Part shown: in pieces, positions 6,701 to 14,215 of the stretch
Numbering within the stretch: the stretch's first letter is position 1
Layout: each line of letters starts with the position of its first letter
DNA from: Desulfobacterales bacterium
GTDB lineage: Bacteria; Desulfobacterota; DSM-4660; Desulfatiglandales; B25-G16
DNA: 20,667 bases
Direction of reading: 5' to 3'
Assembly (NCBI GenBank): GCA_013375385.1
Contig: JABXJY010000020.1
Location: 1 to 20,667 of the forward strand
Made by a program: the position numbers and the translations under genes
Notes under the pieces: generated by a model
Databases searched by the model: none
What the model saw: the letters and a program-made list of their open reading frames with translations, nothing else
What the model was told of the DNA's origin: nothing

Positions 6701-7761
6701 TGATCCTGATCCTCTTTGCTCTCTTCCCCTCCTTCCTCCTCTTCCTGTTTGGGGGCGGGGAAATTTTCCAGTTTCATGCCAAACTGAAGATCCATTTCCT
6801 CCAGGATTCTCTTTATCTCATTCAGGGATTTTCTTCCGAAATTCTTGGTTTTTAGCATTTCGCTTTCTGTCTTCTGAACCAATTCGTAAATATACCTTAT
6901 ATTAGCATTCTTCAGACAATTAGCGGAGCGTACGGAGAGCTCAAGCTCGCCTACAGGCCTAAAGAGATTTTCATTTATCCTCTCTTCCTCCTCCTTTTCC
7001 TCTTTTTCTACTTCTTCTTCCGGTTCTTCCTCGAAATTAATAAAAGGGGTAGCCTGTTCCTTTAAAATTTTTGCAGCATAGGCCAGTGCATCTCGTGGAT
7101 TCACCGTTCCATCTGTCCAGATCTCTAACGCCAATTTATCATAATCAGTCCTCTGCCCAACCCTTGCATTACCAACTACATAGCTGACTCTCCTGATTGG
7201 CGAAAAAAGAGCATCTATAGGTATCTCTCCAATTTGTTGATCTTCTGTTACATTCTTTTCTGCAGGAACATATCCTCTACCGGTACTAACCGACATCTCT
7301 GCATGCAGAACAGCATCCTTATTGAGGGTGGCTATATGCTGGTCCGGATTCATTATTTCAACCTTCCCGCCAGTTATTATATCGCCAGCCGTTACCACCT
7401 TTTCCCCCTTAACATCCAGATAGATCATAATCTCCTCTTCTTCCCCCTCCTCCTCTTCTTGTTCAACCACTTTAAGATTCACTTCCTTTAGATTTAAGAT
7501 GATATCAGTCACATCTTCTTGAATGCCGGGAATAGTAGTAAATTCGTGGGGGACACCATCAAATTTTACGGAAACGATTGCTGCACCATGCAGAGAGGAC
7601 AGGAGAATCCGTCGTAAAGAATTACCGAGGGTTATCCCGAAATCCCTCTCCAGTGGCTGACAGACAAATTTTCCGTAGAAGTCAGTAAAAGAATCGGTTT
7701 CGATCTCTATCATTTTAGGTTTTATCAAATCTCTCCAATTTCTATGATGTAGCTTTTTCAT
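6697..7761 (-). CDS. rpoA: RNA polymerase alpha subunit
   Basis: RpoA dimerises to nucleate assembly of core RNA polymerase, and its C-terminal domain binds UP elements and activators. The N-terminal domain (about 17-235) includes ERDFGITLGNSLRRILLSS. The C-terminal domain (about 265-335) has ELSVRSANCLKNANI, where R278 matches the UP-element contact R265 of E. coli, followed by FGRKSLNEIK. At 354 residues it is longer than the usual 325-345. The extra length comes from acidic runs at about 100-110 (in the N-terminal domain), 244-260 (the linker) and 339-354 (the tail). The start ATG has GAGGTGA upstream. An unusually long spacer separates it from rpsD, so it may have its own promoter. Confidence 0.98.
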   Translation of the reverse strand: MKKLHHRNWRDLIKPKMIEIETDSFTDFYGKFVCQPLERDFGITLGNSLRRILLSSLHGAAIVSVKFDGVPHEFTTIPGIQEDVTDIILNLKEVNLKVVEQEEEEGEEEEIMIYLDVKGEKVVTAGDIITGGKVEIMNPDQHIATLNKDAVLHAEMSVSTGRGYVPAEKNVTEDQQIGEIPIDALFSPIRRVSYVVGNARVGQRTDYDKLALEIWTDGTVNPRDALAYAAKILKEQATPFINFEEEPEEEVEKEEKEEEERINENLFRPVGELELSVRSANCLKNANIRYIYELVQKTESEMLKTKNFGRKSLNEIKRILEEMDLQFGMKLENFPAPKQEEEEGGEESKEDQDQ

Positions 7762-8066
7762 AAATGTAAATCACCTCAAACAAAGTGCCTAAAGCCCGCC
7801 CTGGTGCTATATGTTCCAATCAGACCACCAAGTCTAAAAGCCAGTATATGCCTTAATTAGACTACTAAACCTATAGGCCAGAACTGGGCCAGGGTTTAAA
7901 GTGCCTAATGCGAGCTAAAGTCATAAAGGGAAAAGATGGATAACTAAAGTGCCCAAAGCAGATGCTAAACGCAAATCTCAAAACGGACAACTACAAAGTA
8001 GAATTATGGAGATATATCGGACCCCTGACTTTGGGCACTTCAAGCCTTTTTGCCACCTTAGCCCGC
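7762..8066. repeat. 305-base non-coding spacer with AAAGTGCCYAAAG repeats between rpsD and rpoA
   Basis: No ORF is supported here. The unit AAAGTGCCTAAAG occurs at 7782-7794, with variants AAAGTGCCTAATG at 7898-7910 and AAAGTGCCCAAAG at 7946-7958, and an inverted copy CTTTGGGCACTT at 8029-8040. The last two can pair over 12 bp around a 70-base loop. A further 7-bp inverted repeat AGTCTAA/TTAGACT lies at 7831-7837 and 7857-7863. No clear sigma-70 promoter or terminator was recognised. It resembles an inserted or expanded dispersed repeat rather than a conserved leader. Confidence 0.7.
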
Positions 8067-8696
8067 TTACTTAGAGTATAGCTCAACTATAAGCTGCTCG
8101 TTGATGGGCATGGTCAACTCTTCGCGATTGGGAAATGCCTTAACTACACCACGGAAATTATCCCCATCAACCTCCAGCCACGGAGGTATCTCCCGCCTAA
8201 CAACCGTCTCCATTGCTTCCAGAATCACCGGGATCTTGCGACTCTTTTCTCTCACCTCTATTACATCCGCAACCTTCACCTGGTAAGATGGTATATTGAC
8301 CTTACTTCCGTTCACAGTGAAATGATTATGCCTAACCAGTTGTCTTGCCTGATCCCTTGAAGAGGAAAAACCCATCCGATATACCATATTATCCAATCGA
8401 CGTTCCAACAGGATCAACAGGTTTGTGCCTGTAATACCCTTTTGCCTATCAGCTCTGCTATAATACCTTCGAAATTGCCCTTCTAACACTCCATATATTC
8501 TCTTTACCTTTTGTTTTTCTCGTAGCTGTATCCCGTAATCGGAGATCTTTCCCCCCCTCCTCTGTCCATGTTGACCTGGGGCATAAGAACGTCGCTCAAA
8601 GGCGCACCTGTCAGTATAGCACCTATCACCTTTCAGGAAAATTTTAAGATTTTCCCTCCTGCACAACCGGCATGTAGCCTCAACATATCGAGCCAA
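8067..8696 (-). CDS. rpsD: 30S ribosomal protein S4
   Basis: S4 is a primary 16S rRNA binder that starts small-subunit assembly, and in many bacteria represses its own operon. With the TTG start at 8696 the product has 209 residues and begins MARYVEATCRLCRRE, as in the family. A longer frame opens at 8765 but would overlap rpsK and add an unrelated N-terminus. The TTG has a strong TAGGAGG seven bases upstream. Cysteines 9, 12, 26 and 31 form the zinc site of the C+ type of S4. The S4 RNA-binding domain (RRLDNMVYRMGF, RQLVRHNHFTVNG) is intact. Confidence 0.97.
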   Translation of the reverse strand: MARYVEATCRLCRRENLKIFLKGDRCYTDRCAFERRSYAPGQHGQRRGGKISDYGIQLREKQKVKRIYGVLEGQFRRYYSRADRQKGITGTNLLILLERRLDNMVYRMGFSSSRDQARQLVRHNHFTVNGSKVNIPSYQVKVADVIEVREKSRKIPVILEAMETVVRREIPPWLEVDGDNFRGVVKAFPNREELTMPINEQLIVELYSK

Positions 8697-8730
8697 TAGT
8701 CTACCTCCTAAATGTTCAGGTAGTTTCTGT

Positions 8731-9126
8731 TTACACCCTTCTCCTCTTTGGAGGCCTGCAACCATTATGTGGAATGGGGGTCACATCCCTAATCATGGTA
8801 ACCGAAAAGCCGTCCATCTGCAATGCCCTCAAGGCAGCTTCCCTTCCGACTCCAAGCCCCTTAACCCAAACCTCGGCAGTTTTCAGACCTACAGCCATTG
8901 CCTTCCTTAATGCATTCTGTGCCGCCAACTGAGCAGCAAAGGGGGTGCTCTTCCTGGAACCTTTAAACCCTAACTGCCCAGGACTCGATGAGGCTATGAC
9001 GTTGCCATTCATATCGGTGACGGTAACAATAGTGTTATTGAAGGTAGATTGAATATGAACAATCCCATTAACAACAATCTTCTTCTCTCTTTTGCCTTTG
9101 CTAGCTTTTCCTGATTCCTTGGCCAT
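8731..9126 (-). CDS. rpsK: 30S ribosomal protein S11
   Basis: S11 forms part of the platform of the small subunit and contacts mRNA in the E-site region. The 131 residues include a lysine-rich N-terminus, then HIQSTFNNTIVTVTD, SSSPGQLGFKGSRKSTP and the C-terminal TPIPHNGCRPPKRRRV, all diagnostic. The gene starts with ATG, 15 bases after rpsM. Confidence 0.98.
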   Translation of the reverse strand: MAKESGKASKGKREKKIVVNGIVHIQSTFNNTIVTVTDMNGNVIASSSPGQLGFKGSRKSTPFAAQLAAQNALRKAMAVGLKTAEVWVKGLGVGREAALRALQMDGFSVTMIRDVTPIPHNGCRPPKRRRV

Positions 9127-9141
9127 TATCCCCTCAGAGGC

Positions 9142-9510
9142 TTACTTCTTACGTCTTCCAATTGTCCTGCTCGGCCCCTTCCTCGTTCTTGCATTTGTGT
9201 GGGTTCTCTGCCCTCTCACCGGAAGGGATTTTCTGTGCCTTAAACCCCTATAACACCCCATATCCATGAGGCGCTTTATATTCATGGATACTTCCCGTCT
9301 CAGATCTCCTTCAACCTTAAAGGATTCATCAATAACCTTTCTGATACTTGTTACCTGCCCTTCAGTCAGTTGATCTGATCTGGTATCAAGGCCTACTCCT
9401 GCCCTCTCTAGAATCTTCCGAGAACTGCTTCTGCCCAGGCCATAAATATAGGTCAAAGCTATCTCGATTCTCTTTCCCTTTGGTAAATCAACACCAGCAA
9501 TTCTGGCCAA
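9142..9510 (-). CDS. rpsM: 30S ribosomal protein S13
   Basis: S13 sits in the head of the small subunit and forms intersubunit bridges and P-site tRNA contacts. The 122-residue product starts MARIAGVDLPKGKRIEIAL and ends with the basic tail RTHTNARTRKGPSRTIGRRKK-like sequence seen in the family. The start codon is TTG, with AAGGAG seven bases upstream. It follows rpmJ after 54 bases, as in the alpha operon of many bacteria. Confidence 0.98.
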   Translation of the reverse strand: MARIAGVDLPKGKRIEIALTYIYGLGRSSSRKILERAGVGLDTRSDQLTEGQVTSIRKVIDESFKVEGDLRREVSMNIKRLMDMGCYRGLRHRKSLPVRGQRTHTNARTRKGPSRTIGRRKK

Positions 9511-9564
9511 TGCACTTCTCCTTAAGAAGCCCTACAAAATCTTGGATTCTTAACTCTTAAACAC

Positions 9565-9678
9565 TTAACCCTGTCTCTGTTTGTGCCGAGGATTATCACA
9601 GATTACCCTAAGCACACCCTTCCTTTTGACAATCTTGCAATTCCTGCATCTCTTTTTTATAGATGCCTTGACCTTCAT
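9565..9678 (-). CDS. rpmJ: 50S ribosomal protein L36
   Basis: This 37-residue gene reads MKVKASIKKRCRNCKIVKRK and ends PRHKQRQG. Cys11, Cys14, Cys27 and His32 make the L36 zinc ribbon, so this is the zinc-binding (C+) form. L36 binds 23S rRNA late in assembly. Its ATG comes only three bases after the secY stop, so translation is likely coupled to secY. No infA, map or adk is inserted here. Confidence 0.97.
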   Translation of the reverse strand: MKVKASIKKRCRNCKIVKRKGVLRVICDNPRHKQRQG

Positions 9679-9681
9679 AGT

Positions 9682-10995
9682 CTATCTAACTCTCCCTAAG
9701 CCCCTTTTCATAAAACCCTCGTAGTGCCTGGTCAGCAAATGAGTCTCTATCTGGGTGATGGTATCCATACCTACACCAACCACAATCAAAAGGGCTGTTC
9801 CTCCAAAATAAAAGGGGACATTCAACCTGTAAATCAAGATTTCGGGCAAAATACAGATAATAGAAACGTACATGGCTCCGCTGAACGTTATCCTTGTGAG
9901 TACCCGGTCTATATATTCGGCCGTACTTTTACCAGGCCTAATACCAGGGATAAACCCACCATACTTTTTCATGTTGTCTGCAACCTCAGTAGGATTAAAA
10001 TGAATAGCCGTGTAAAAATAACAAAAGAAGATTATGAAACCTACGTAAAGCAAGGTATATATCAGACGACCAGGCGCCAAGGAACTCACAATGAATTCAA
10101 GCCAGCCAATCTGCTTCACATTTAGGAAACCCGCTATGGTAGCTGGAAACATAATAATGGAAGAGGCAAATATCGGGGGAATGACACCAGCAGTATTAAC
10201 CTTTAGTGGAAGATGCGTACTCTGTCCCCCATACATCCTCCTCCCTATAACCCTTTTTGCATATTGGACCGGTATCCGTCTCTGACCTCTTTCAACGAAA
10301 ATAATAACCCCAACAATGGCTATCATAAAAACAACCAAAAGAAGCCCAAAAAAGGGACTCATCTCTCCAGTACCCATCAAGCGAAATGAATTGCCAACGG
10401 CTGAGGGCAACCTCGCCACAATTCCAGAAAAAATGATTAATGAGATACCATTTCCAATGCCCCTCTCTGTTATTTGCTCGCCGAGCCACATCAAGAAAGT
10501 TGTACCGGCAGCTAACGTTATCATGCTCATGAGCCTGAAAGACCACCCTGGGTCCAGAACAACCATCTGCCCTTCAGGGCTTTGCATATTCTCCAGACCT
10601 ATCGATATGCCAAAGCCTTGTATGAGGCTAAGCATTACGGTCCCATAGCGTGTATATCTTGTAATCTTTTTTCGCCCAGCCTCTCCCTCCTTTTTCAATT
10701 TTTCTAAATGCGGAACAACTACTGTGAGAAGCTCGAGAATAATGGCAGAACTTATGTAAGGCATTATCCCTAAGGCCATGACTGACAGCCTACGGAGGGC
10801 CCCACCTGAAAACATATCAAAGAGACCAAATAAGGTGCCCTCCCTGGCCCCGAAGAATGCAGCCAAAGCTACCGGATCAATACCAGGTGTTGGAATGTGA
10901 CACCCAAGCCGGTAAACCGCCAGCATTAATAGGGAGAAGATTATCCTTTTCTTAAGTTCAGGGATCTTCGTTATATTTTGGAAACCACCAATCAC
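9682..10995 (-). CDS. secY: Protein translocase subunit SecY
   Basis: SecY is the channel subunit of the SecYEG translocon in the inner membrane. The 437-residue protein has the expected ten or so hydrophobic segments. Diagnostic stretches are YRLGCHIPTPGIDP near the N-terminus, GIGNGISLIIFSGIVARLP, GQRRIPVQYAKR (a cytoplasmic loop used by SecA and the ribosome), GGFIPGIRPG and GVGMDTITQIETHL near the C-terminus. The start codon is GTG at 10995, two bases past the rplO stop. It occupies its standard place between the spc and alpha clusters. Confidence 0.98.
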   Translation of the reverse strand: MIGGFQNITKIPELKKRIIFSLLMLAVYRLGCHIPTPGIDPVALAAFFGAREGTLFGLFDMFSGGALRRLSVMALGIMPYISSAIILELLTVVVPHLEKLKKEGEAGRKKITRYTRYGTVMLSLIQGFGISIGLENMQSPEGQMVVLDPGWSFRLMSMITLAAGTTFLMWLGEQITERGIGNGISLIIFSGIVARLPSAVGNSFRLMGTGEMSPFFGLLLVVFMIAIVGVIIFVERGQRRIPVQYAKRVIGRRMYGGQSTHLPLKVNTAGVIPPIFASSIIMFPATIAGFLNVKQIGWLEFIVSSLAPGRLIYTLLYVGFIIFFCYFYTAIHFNPTEVADNMKKYGGFIPGIRPGKSTAEYIDRVLTRITFSGAMYVSIICILPEILIYRLNVPFYFGGTALLIVVGVGMDTITQIETHLLTRHYEGFMKRGLGRVR

Positions 10996-10997
10996 TT

Positions 10998-11435
10998 TTA
11001 GCCTGTCTCTACCGTACCACCAGCAGATTCAATCTTCTCTCTCGCTGCCTGGCTGACTTTGTTAACCTTTATGTTTAAGGGAAAAGATATGTCCCCTGCT
11101 CCCAAGATTTTTACTGCCTTATCCTTTCTTACCAAGCCGGCCTCAAACAATGTGGCCCTGTCAACTATTTCACCTGACTTAAAATGTCTAAGATCCTTTA
11201 TGTTAATAATCTCATACTGTTTCTTGAAAGTATTCGTAAAGCCCCGCTTTGGAATTCTTCTCTGAAGAGGCATTTGCCCCCCTTCAAACCCTAAGGGGAC
11301 TCCCCTGCCAGAACGTGAGTTCTGTCCTTTTGTCCCCCTACCAGCGGTTTTTCCTCTTCCCGAGCCCTCTCCCCTGCCGATTCTTCTTCTCTTTTTTCCA
11401 GAACCTTTCGACGGCATCAATTCATGCAATTTCAT
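10998..11435 (-). CDS. rplO: 50S ribosomal protein L15
   Basis: L15 binds 23S rRNA late in large-subunit assembly. With the ATG at 11435, preceded by CAGGAG at six bases, the product has 145 residues and begins MKLHELMPSKGSGKKRRRIG. A frame seven codons longer exists but has no ribosome site. The family stretch SGRGVPLGFEGGQMPLQRRIPKRG is present in parts and intact. Only 27 bases separate it from rpsE, so rpmD, which normally lies between the two, is absent here. Confidence 0.97.
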   Translation of the reverse strand: MKLHELMPSKGSGKKRRRIGRGEGSGRGKTAGRGTKGQNSRSGRGVPLGFEGGQMPLQRRIPKRGFTNTFKKQYEIINIKDLRHFKSGEIVDRATLFEAGLVRKDKAVKILGAGDISFPLNIKVNKVSQAAREKIESAGGTVETG

Positions 11436-11462
11436 AAGAGGCTCCTGTAAATCCATTATTGC

Positions 11463-11960
11463 TCAGGTCAGGGTTTCTTCTAGGGTCTTCCCCCTTGATC
11501 TTGCTATTTCCTCCGGGGTTCTCAAAGACGTGAGTCCATCGAGGGTGGCCTTAACCAAATTGTGGGGATTATGGGAACGGAGGCATTTGCTAACAACATT
11601 CCTGACACCGGCTGCCTCTAAAACTGCCCTAACAGCTCCTCCAGCTATAATACCAGTTCCTGGACGGGCTGGCTTAAGCAGAACAGAACTAGAACCAGAG
11701 ACCCCGATTACCTCATATGGAATAGAATCTTCTAGAAGTGAAACCGGCCTCATATCCTTTTTGGCCCTTTCTCTGCCCTTTCTTATAGCCTCTGGTACTT
11801 CATTTGCCTTTCCAAGCCCAGTACCTACCATACCCTTACCATCGCCAACAACTACTATAGCGCTAAAACTAAACCTGCGCCCCCCTTTCACAACCTTTGC
11901 AACCCTATTGATATAGACAACCTTCTCGATTAATTCTACATCTTCATCTTCTTTAATCAA
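11463..11960 (-). CDS. rpsE: 30S ribosomal protein S5
   Basis: S5 takes part in mRNA unwinding at the entry site and in decoding accuracy. The 165-residue product has the N-terminal double-stranded RNA-binding domain (VVKGGRRFSFSAIVVVGDGKG) and the C-terminal domain (SVLLKPARPGTGIIAGGAVR, CLRSHNPHNLVKAT). The start codon is TTG, with TAGGAG six bases upstream; the nearby ATG triplets are out of frame. It follows rplR after 29 bases. Confidence 0.97.
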   Translation of the reverse strand: MIKEDEDVELIEKVVYINRVAKVVKGGRRFSFSAIVVVGDGKGMVGTGLGKANEVPEAIRKGRERAKKDMRPVSLLEDSIPYEVIGVSGSSSVLLKPARPGTGIIAGGAVRAVLEAAGVRNVVSKCLRSHNPHNLVKATLDGLTSLRTPEEIARSRGKTLEETLT

Positions 11961-11989
11961 CTACCGCTCCTATATTGGGGGTCCCTTTA

Positions 11990-12361
11990 TTAAAACTCCA
12001 GACCATTCTCTCTTGCCTTATCAGCAAGCGCTTTAACCCTCCCGTGATAGAGAAAGCCGTTCCTGTCAAAAACAACCCTCTTGATACGTTTTTTTCTCCC
12101 TTCCTTTCCAATAGTCTCACCAACCAAAATGGCACCTTTTGTGTTACCGCTGAGGCCTTTAGCCTTAGACTTAAGATTCTTGGACATGGTTGATGCTGCT
12201 ACCAGGGTCTTTCCACTGCTGTCGTCTATGATTTGGGCATACATATGCCTCGCTGTCTTGAAAACAGTCAAGCGTGGCCTTTCGGGTGTCCCTTTTATTT
12301 TCTTTCGCACCCTCTTTTTCCTCTTCAGCCGCGCCTCTCTCTTGTCCTTGATAGAGATCAT
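11990..12361 (-). CDS. rplR: 50S ribosomal protein L18
   Basis: L18 binds 5S rRNA and helps attach it to the large subunit. The 123 residues show the basic N-terminus (RLKRKKRVRKKIKGTPERPRL), VFKTARHMYAQIIDD and the C-terminal FDRNGFLYHGRVKALADKARE. No clear Shine-Dalgarno sequence precedes the ATG (AACACAAAAA lies directly upstream), so it probably depends on translational coupling with rplF, 27 bases away. Confidence 0.97.
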   Translation of the reverse strand: MISIKDKREARLKRKKRVRKKIKGTPERPRLTVFKTARHMYAQIIDDSSGKTLVAASTMSKNLKSKAKGLSGNTKGAILVGETIGKEGRKKRIKRVVFDRNGFLYHGRVKALADKARENGLEF

Positions 12362-12388
12362 TTTTTGTGTTTATTGGGAAAGACTACT

Positions 12389-12931
12389 TTACGCTTTTGC
12401 CCCTGTCTTTCCTGCCTTTCGTCTGACTGTTTCTTCCAGATATCTGACCCCTTTTCCCTTGTAAGGCTCTGGGATTCTGAAACTTCTAATCTTGGCTGCT
12501 GTGATCCCCAGAAGTTCCTTGTCTATCCCACTCAAAACTACCTTATTCTTTTGATCAAGCTGAACCTGTATTCCTTTGGGGATATCATATTTAATAGGAT
12601 CTGAATAACCCAAATTCAATACCAACTGATTACCTGAAAGTTCAACCCTATGTCCTACACCAATTATCTCAAGAGTCCTACTAAATCCCTCGGTAACGCC
12701 TAAGACCATATTGGCTATTAGCGAGCGAAAAAGACCAAAAAATGATTTAGATTCTTTCGAGTTATCAGAAATTGATAGCGAAATTTGAGAGTCAGTGATA
12801 TCCAATCTCACTTTAGGATGAATAAGGCGCCTTAATTCCCCCCTAGGTCCTTTCACGGATAGCATTTCACCATCAAAGGTGACCTCTGCCTCTTTCGGCA
12901 CAATAATCGGTTTTCTTCCTACCCTTGACAT
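12389..12931 (-). CDS. rplF: 50S ribosomal protein L6
   Basis: L6 lies near the factor-binding site at the base of the L7/L12 stalk. The 180-residue product begins MSRVGRKPIIVPKEAEV and has two tandem L6 folds. The C-terminal signature is IPEPYKGKGVRYLEE. I chose the ATG at 12931, nine bases after AGGAGG; an in-frame GTG at 12940 directly abuts that site and is unlikely to be used. Confidence 0.97.
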   Translation of the reverse strand: MSRVGRKPIIVPKEAEVTFDGEMLSVKGPRGELRRLIHPKVRLDITDSQISLSISDNSKESKSFFGLFRSLIANMVLGVTEGFSRTLEIIGVGHRVELSGNQLVLNLGYSDPIKYDIPKGIQVQLDQKNKVVLSGIDKELLGITAAKIRSFRIPEPYKGKGVRYLEETVRRKAGKTGAKA

Positions 12932-12947
12932 CCCATACACCCTCCTG

Positions 12948-13346
12948 CTACCAAACCGAGCAAATAATCTCTCCCCCCAACCCCATTTTCCTTGCCTCTC
13001 TATCTGTCATTACCCCCTTTGAGGTTGAAATGATATTGATGCCAAGACCATTTAATACCTTGGGGATCTTCTTGCACCTCGAATATATTCTGCAACTTGG
13101 CTTGCTTATCTTCTTGAGACCTTTGATAACAGGGCTCTTGTCCTCATTATATTTTAAGTAAATTACTACAATATCTTGCTTGCTTTCTTTGACTATCTTG
13201 TAGTTCCTTATATATCCTTCAAATTTCAGTACCTTAACTATATTAATCTTCATTTTGGAGGATGGAACTTCTACCGTATCATATGAGGCCATAATCGCAT
13301 TTCTAATCCTCGTTAACATATCCGCTATAGGGTCAGTCATCGTCAT
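12948..13346 (-). CDS. rpsH: 30S ribosomal protein S8
   Basis: S8 binds helix 21 of 16S rRNA and in E. coli represses the spc operon. The 132 residues include DPIADMLTRIRNAI at the N-terminus and GVMTDREARKMGLGGEIICSVW at the C-terminus, both diagnostic. A second ATG two codons downstream of the given start is also possible. No S8-binding mimic was recognised ahead of rplE or elsewhere. Confidence 0.97.
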   Translation of the reverse strand: MTMTDPIADMLTRIRNAIMASYDTVEVPSSKMKINIVKVLKFEGYIRNYKIVKESKQDIVVIYLKYNEDKSPVIKGLKKISKPSCRIYSRCKKIPKVLNGLGINIISTSKGVMTDREARKMGLGGEIICSVW

Positions 13347-13369
13347 TGCGTATCCCCATTACCACTCAT

Positions 13370-13555
13370 CTACCAGCTGGATTTGATAACACCTGGTATA
13401 TCACCTCGTAAGGCCAAGCTTCTGAAACAAATCCTGCAAATCCCAAATCTTCTTAAGAAACCCCTGCTTCTACCACAAATAGGGCACCTGTTATACCTAC
13501 GAGAAGAAAATCTCGGCTTTTTCCTTGCCTTTACAATCAAAGATTTTCTCGCCAA
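13370..13555 (-). CDS. rpsN: 30S ribosomal protein S14, type Z (zinc-binding)
   Basis: The short 61-residue S14 has Cys24, Cys27, Cys40 and Cys43 (CPIC and CRIC), the zinc-binding form, rather than the roughly 100-residue form without zinc. It packs in the head of the small subunit. The true start is a TTG at 13555, five bases after AGGAGG. That ribosome site begins at the rplE stop codon, which implies coupling. A longer frame opens at 13642 inside rplE but adds non-family sequence. Confidence 0.97.
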   Translation of the reverse strand: MARKSLIVKARKKPRFSSRRYNRCPICGRSRGFLRRFGICRICFRSLALRGDIPGVIKSSW

Positions 13556-13568
13556 GGTAACCTCCTTC

Positions 13569-14108
13569 TTACCTCCGAAATAACAATCCCATTCTCTCAA
13601 GCAGAAAGCGACCTTCTGCATCTGTCTTGGCGGTAGTAACAATGGTAATATTAAGGCCCTTTACCTTGTCAATCTTATCATAATTGATCTCAGGAAATAT
13701 AATCTGCTCCTTAATACCTAATGTATAATTACCCCGACCATCGAAGGCCTTATCTGGCAAACCTCGAAAATCTCTAACCCTGGGAAGGGCTACATTAAAA
13801 AGCTTATCTAAAAAATAGTACATTCTCTCTCTTCTTAATGTGACCATACATCCTATAGGCATCCCTTCCCTCACCTTGAAGCTGGCAATGGATCTCTTGG
13901 CCCTTGTCACAACAGGTCTCTGCGCACCAATGAGGGCTAATTCCTCAACAGCTGAGTCGAGAACCTTGATATTATGTATTGCCTCACCAAGACCCATGTT
14001 GAGAATCACCTTTTCAAGCTTTGGCACCTCCATGATATTTCGATAGCCAAACTCTTTAATCATGGTCGGCACAATCTCTCTAACATATTTTTCCTTTAGT
14101 CGAGACAC
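13569..14108 (-). CDS. rplE: 50S ribosomal protein L5
   Basis: L5 binds 5S rRNA and contacts P-site tRNA. The 179 residues include PKLEKVILNMGLGEA, RAKRSIASFKVREGMPIGC, LPRVRDFRGL and the C-terminal FPEINYDKIDKVKGLNITIVTTAKT region, all typical. The start codon is GTG and has no clear Shine-Dalgarno site. The 107-base spacer of repeat-like sequence upstream (14109-14215) separates it from rplX, which is unusual for this pair. Confidence 0.97.
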   Translation of the reverse strand: MSRLKEKYVREIVPTMIKEFGYRNIMEVPKLEKVILNMGLGEAIHNIKVLDSAVEELALIGAQRPVVTRAKRSIASFKVREGMPIGCMVTLRRERMYYFLDKLFNVALPRVRDFRGLPDKAFDGRGNYTLGIKEQIIFPEINYDKIDKVKGLNITIVTTAKTDAEGRFLLERMGLLFRR

Positions 14109-14215
14109 GCTAATGTTTCTTTTTTACGAGTTATTGTAATAAGCGTCCAAACTCTATAGACAGCCAGAAATTGAAGCTCAAATGTCAAATCAATGTCAAA
14201 GCTCAAGGCCCAAAA
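14109..14215. repeat. Repeat-rich spacer between rplX and rplE
   Basis: AATGTCAAA occurs at 14181-14189 and 14192-14200, flanked by GCTCAA at 14176-14181 and 14201-14206. The spacer is AT-rich and non-coding, and lies where the two genes are normally almost contiguous. No terminator or promoter was recognised. Confidence 0.6.

Noticed and set aside
7762..8066. CRISPR array or riboswitch in the rpsD-rpoA spacer
   Set aside because: The repeats are too short (13 bases), differ from one another and are unevenly spaced, and no known riboswitch core was recognised.
8697..8765. N-terminal extension of S4 upstream to 8765
   Set aside because: It overlaps rpsK, adds 23 residues not seen in S4, and the TTG at 8696 has a strong ribosome site and yields the family N-terminus.
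9724..10125. 133-residue plus-strand open frame opposite secY
   Set aside because: Shadow of secY; the composition reflects reverse-complemented membrane codons and there is no plausible ribosome site or family motif.
13556..13642. N-terminal extension of S14 upstream to 13642
   Set aside because: It lies in rplE and adds non-family residues; the TTG at 13555 is preceded by AGGAGG at five bases.
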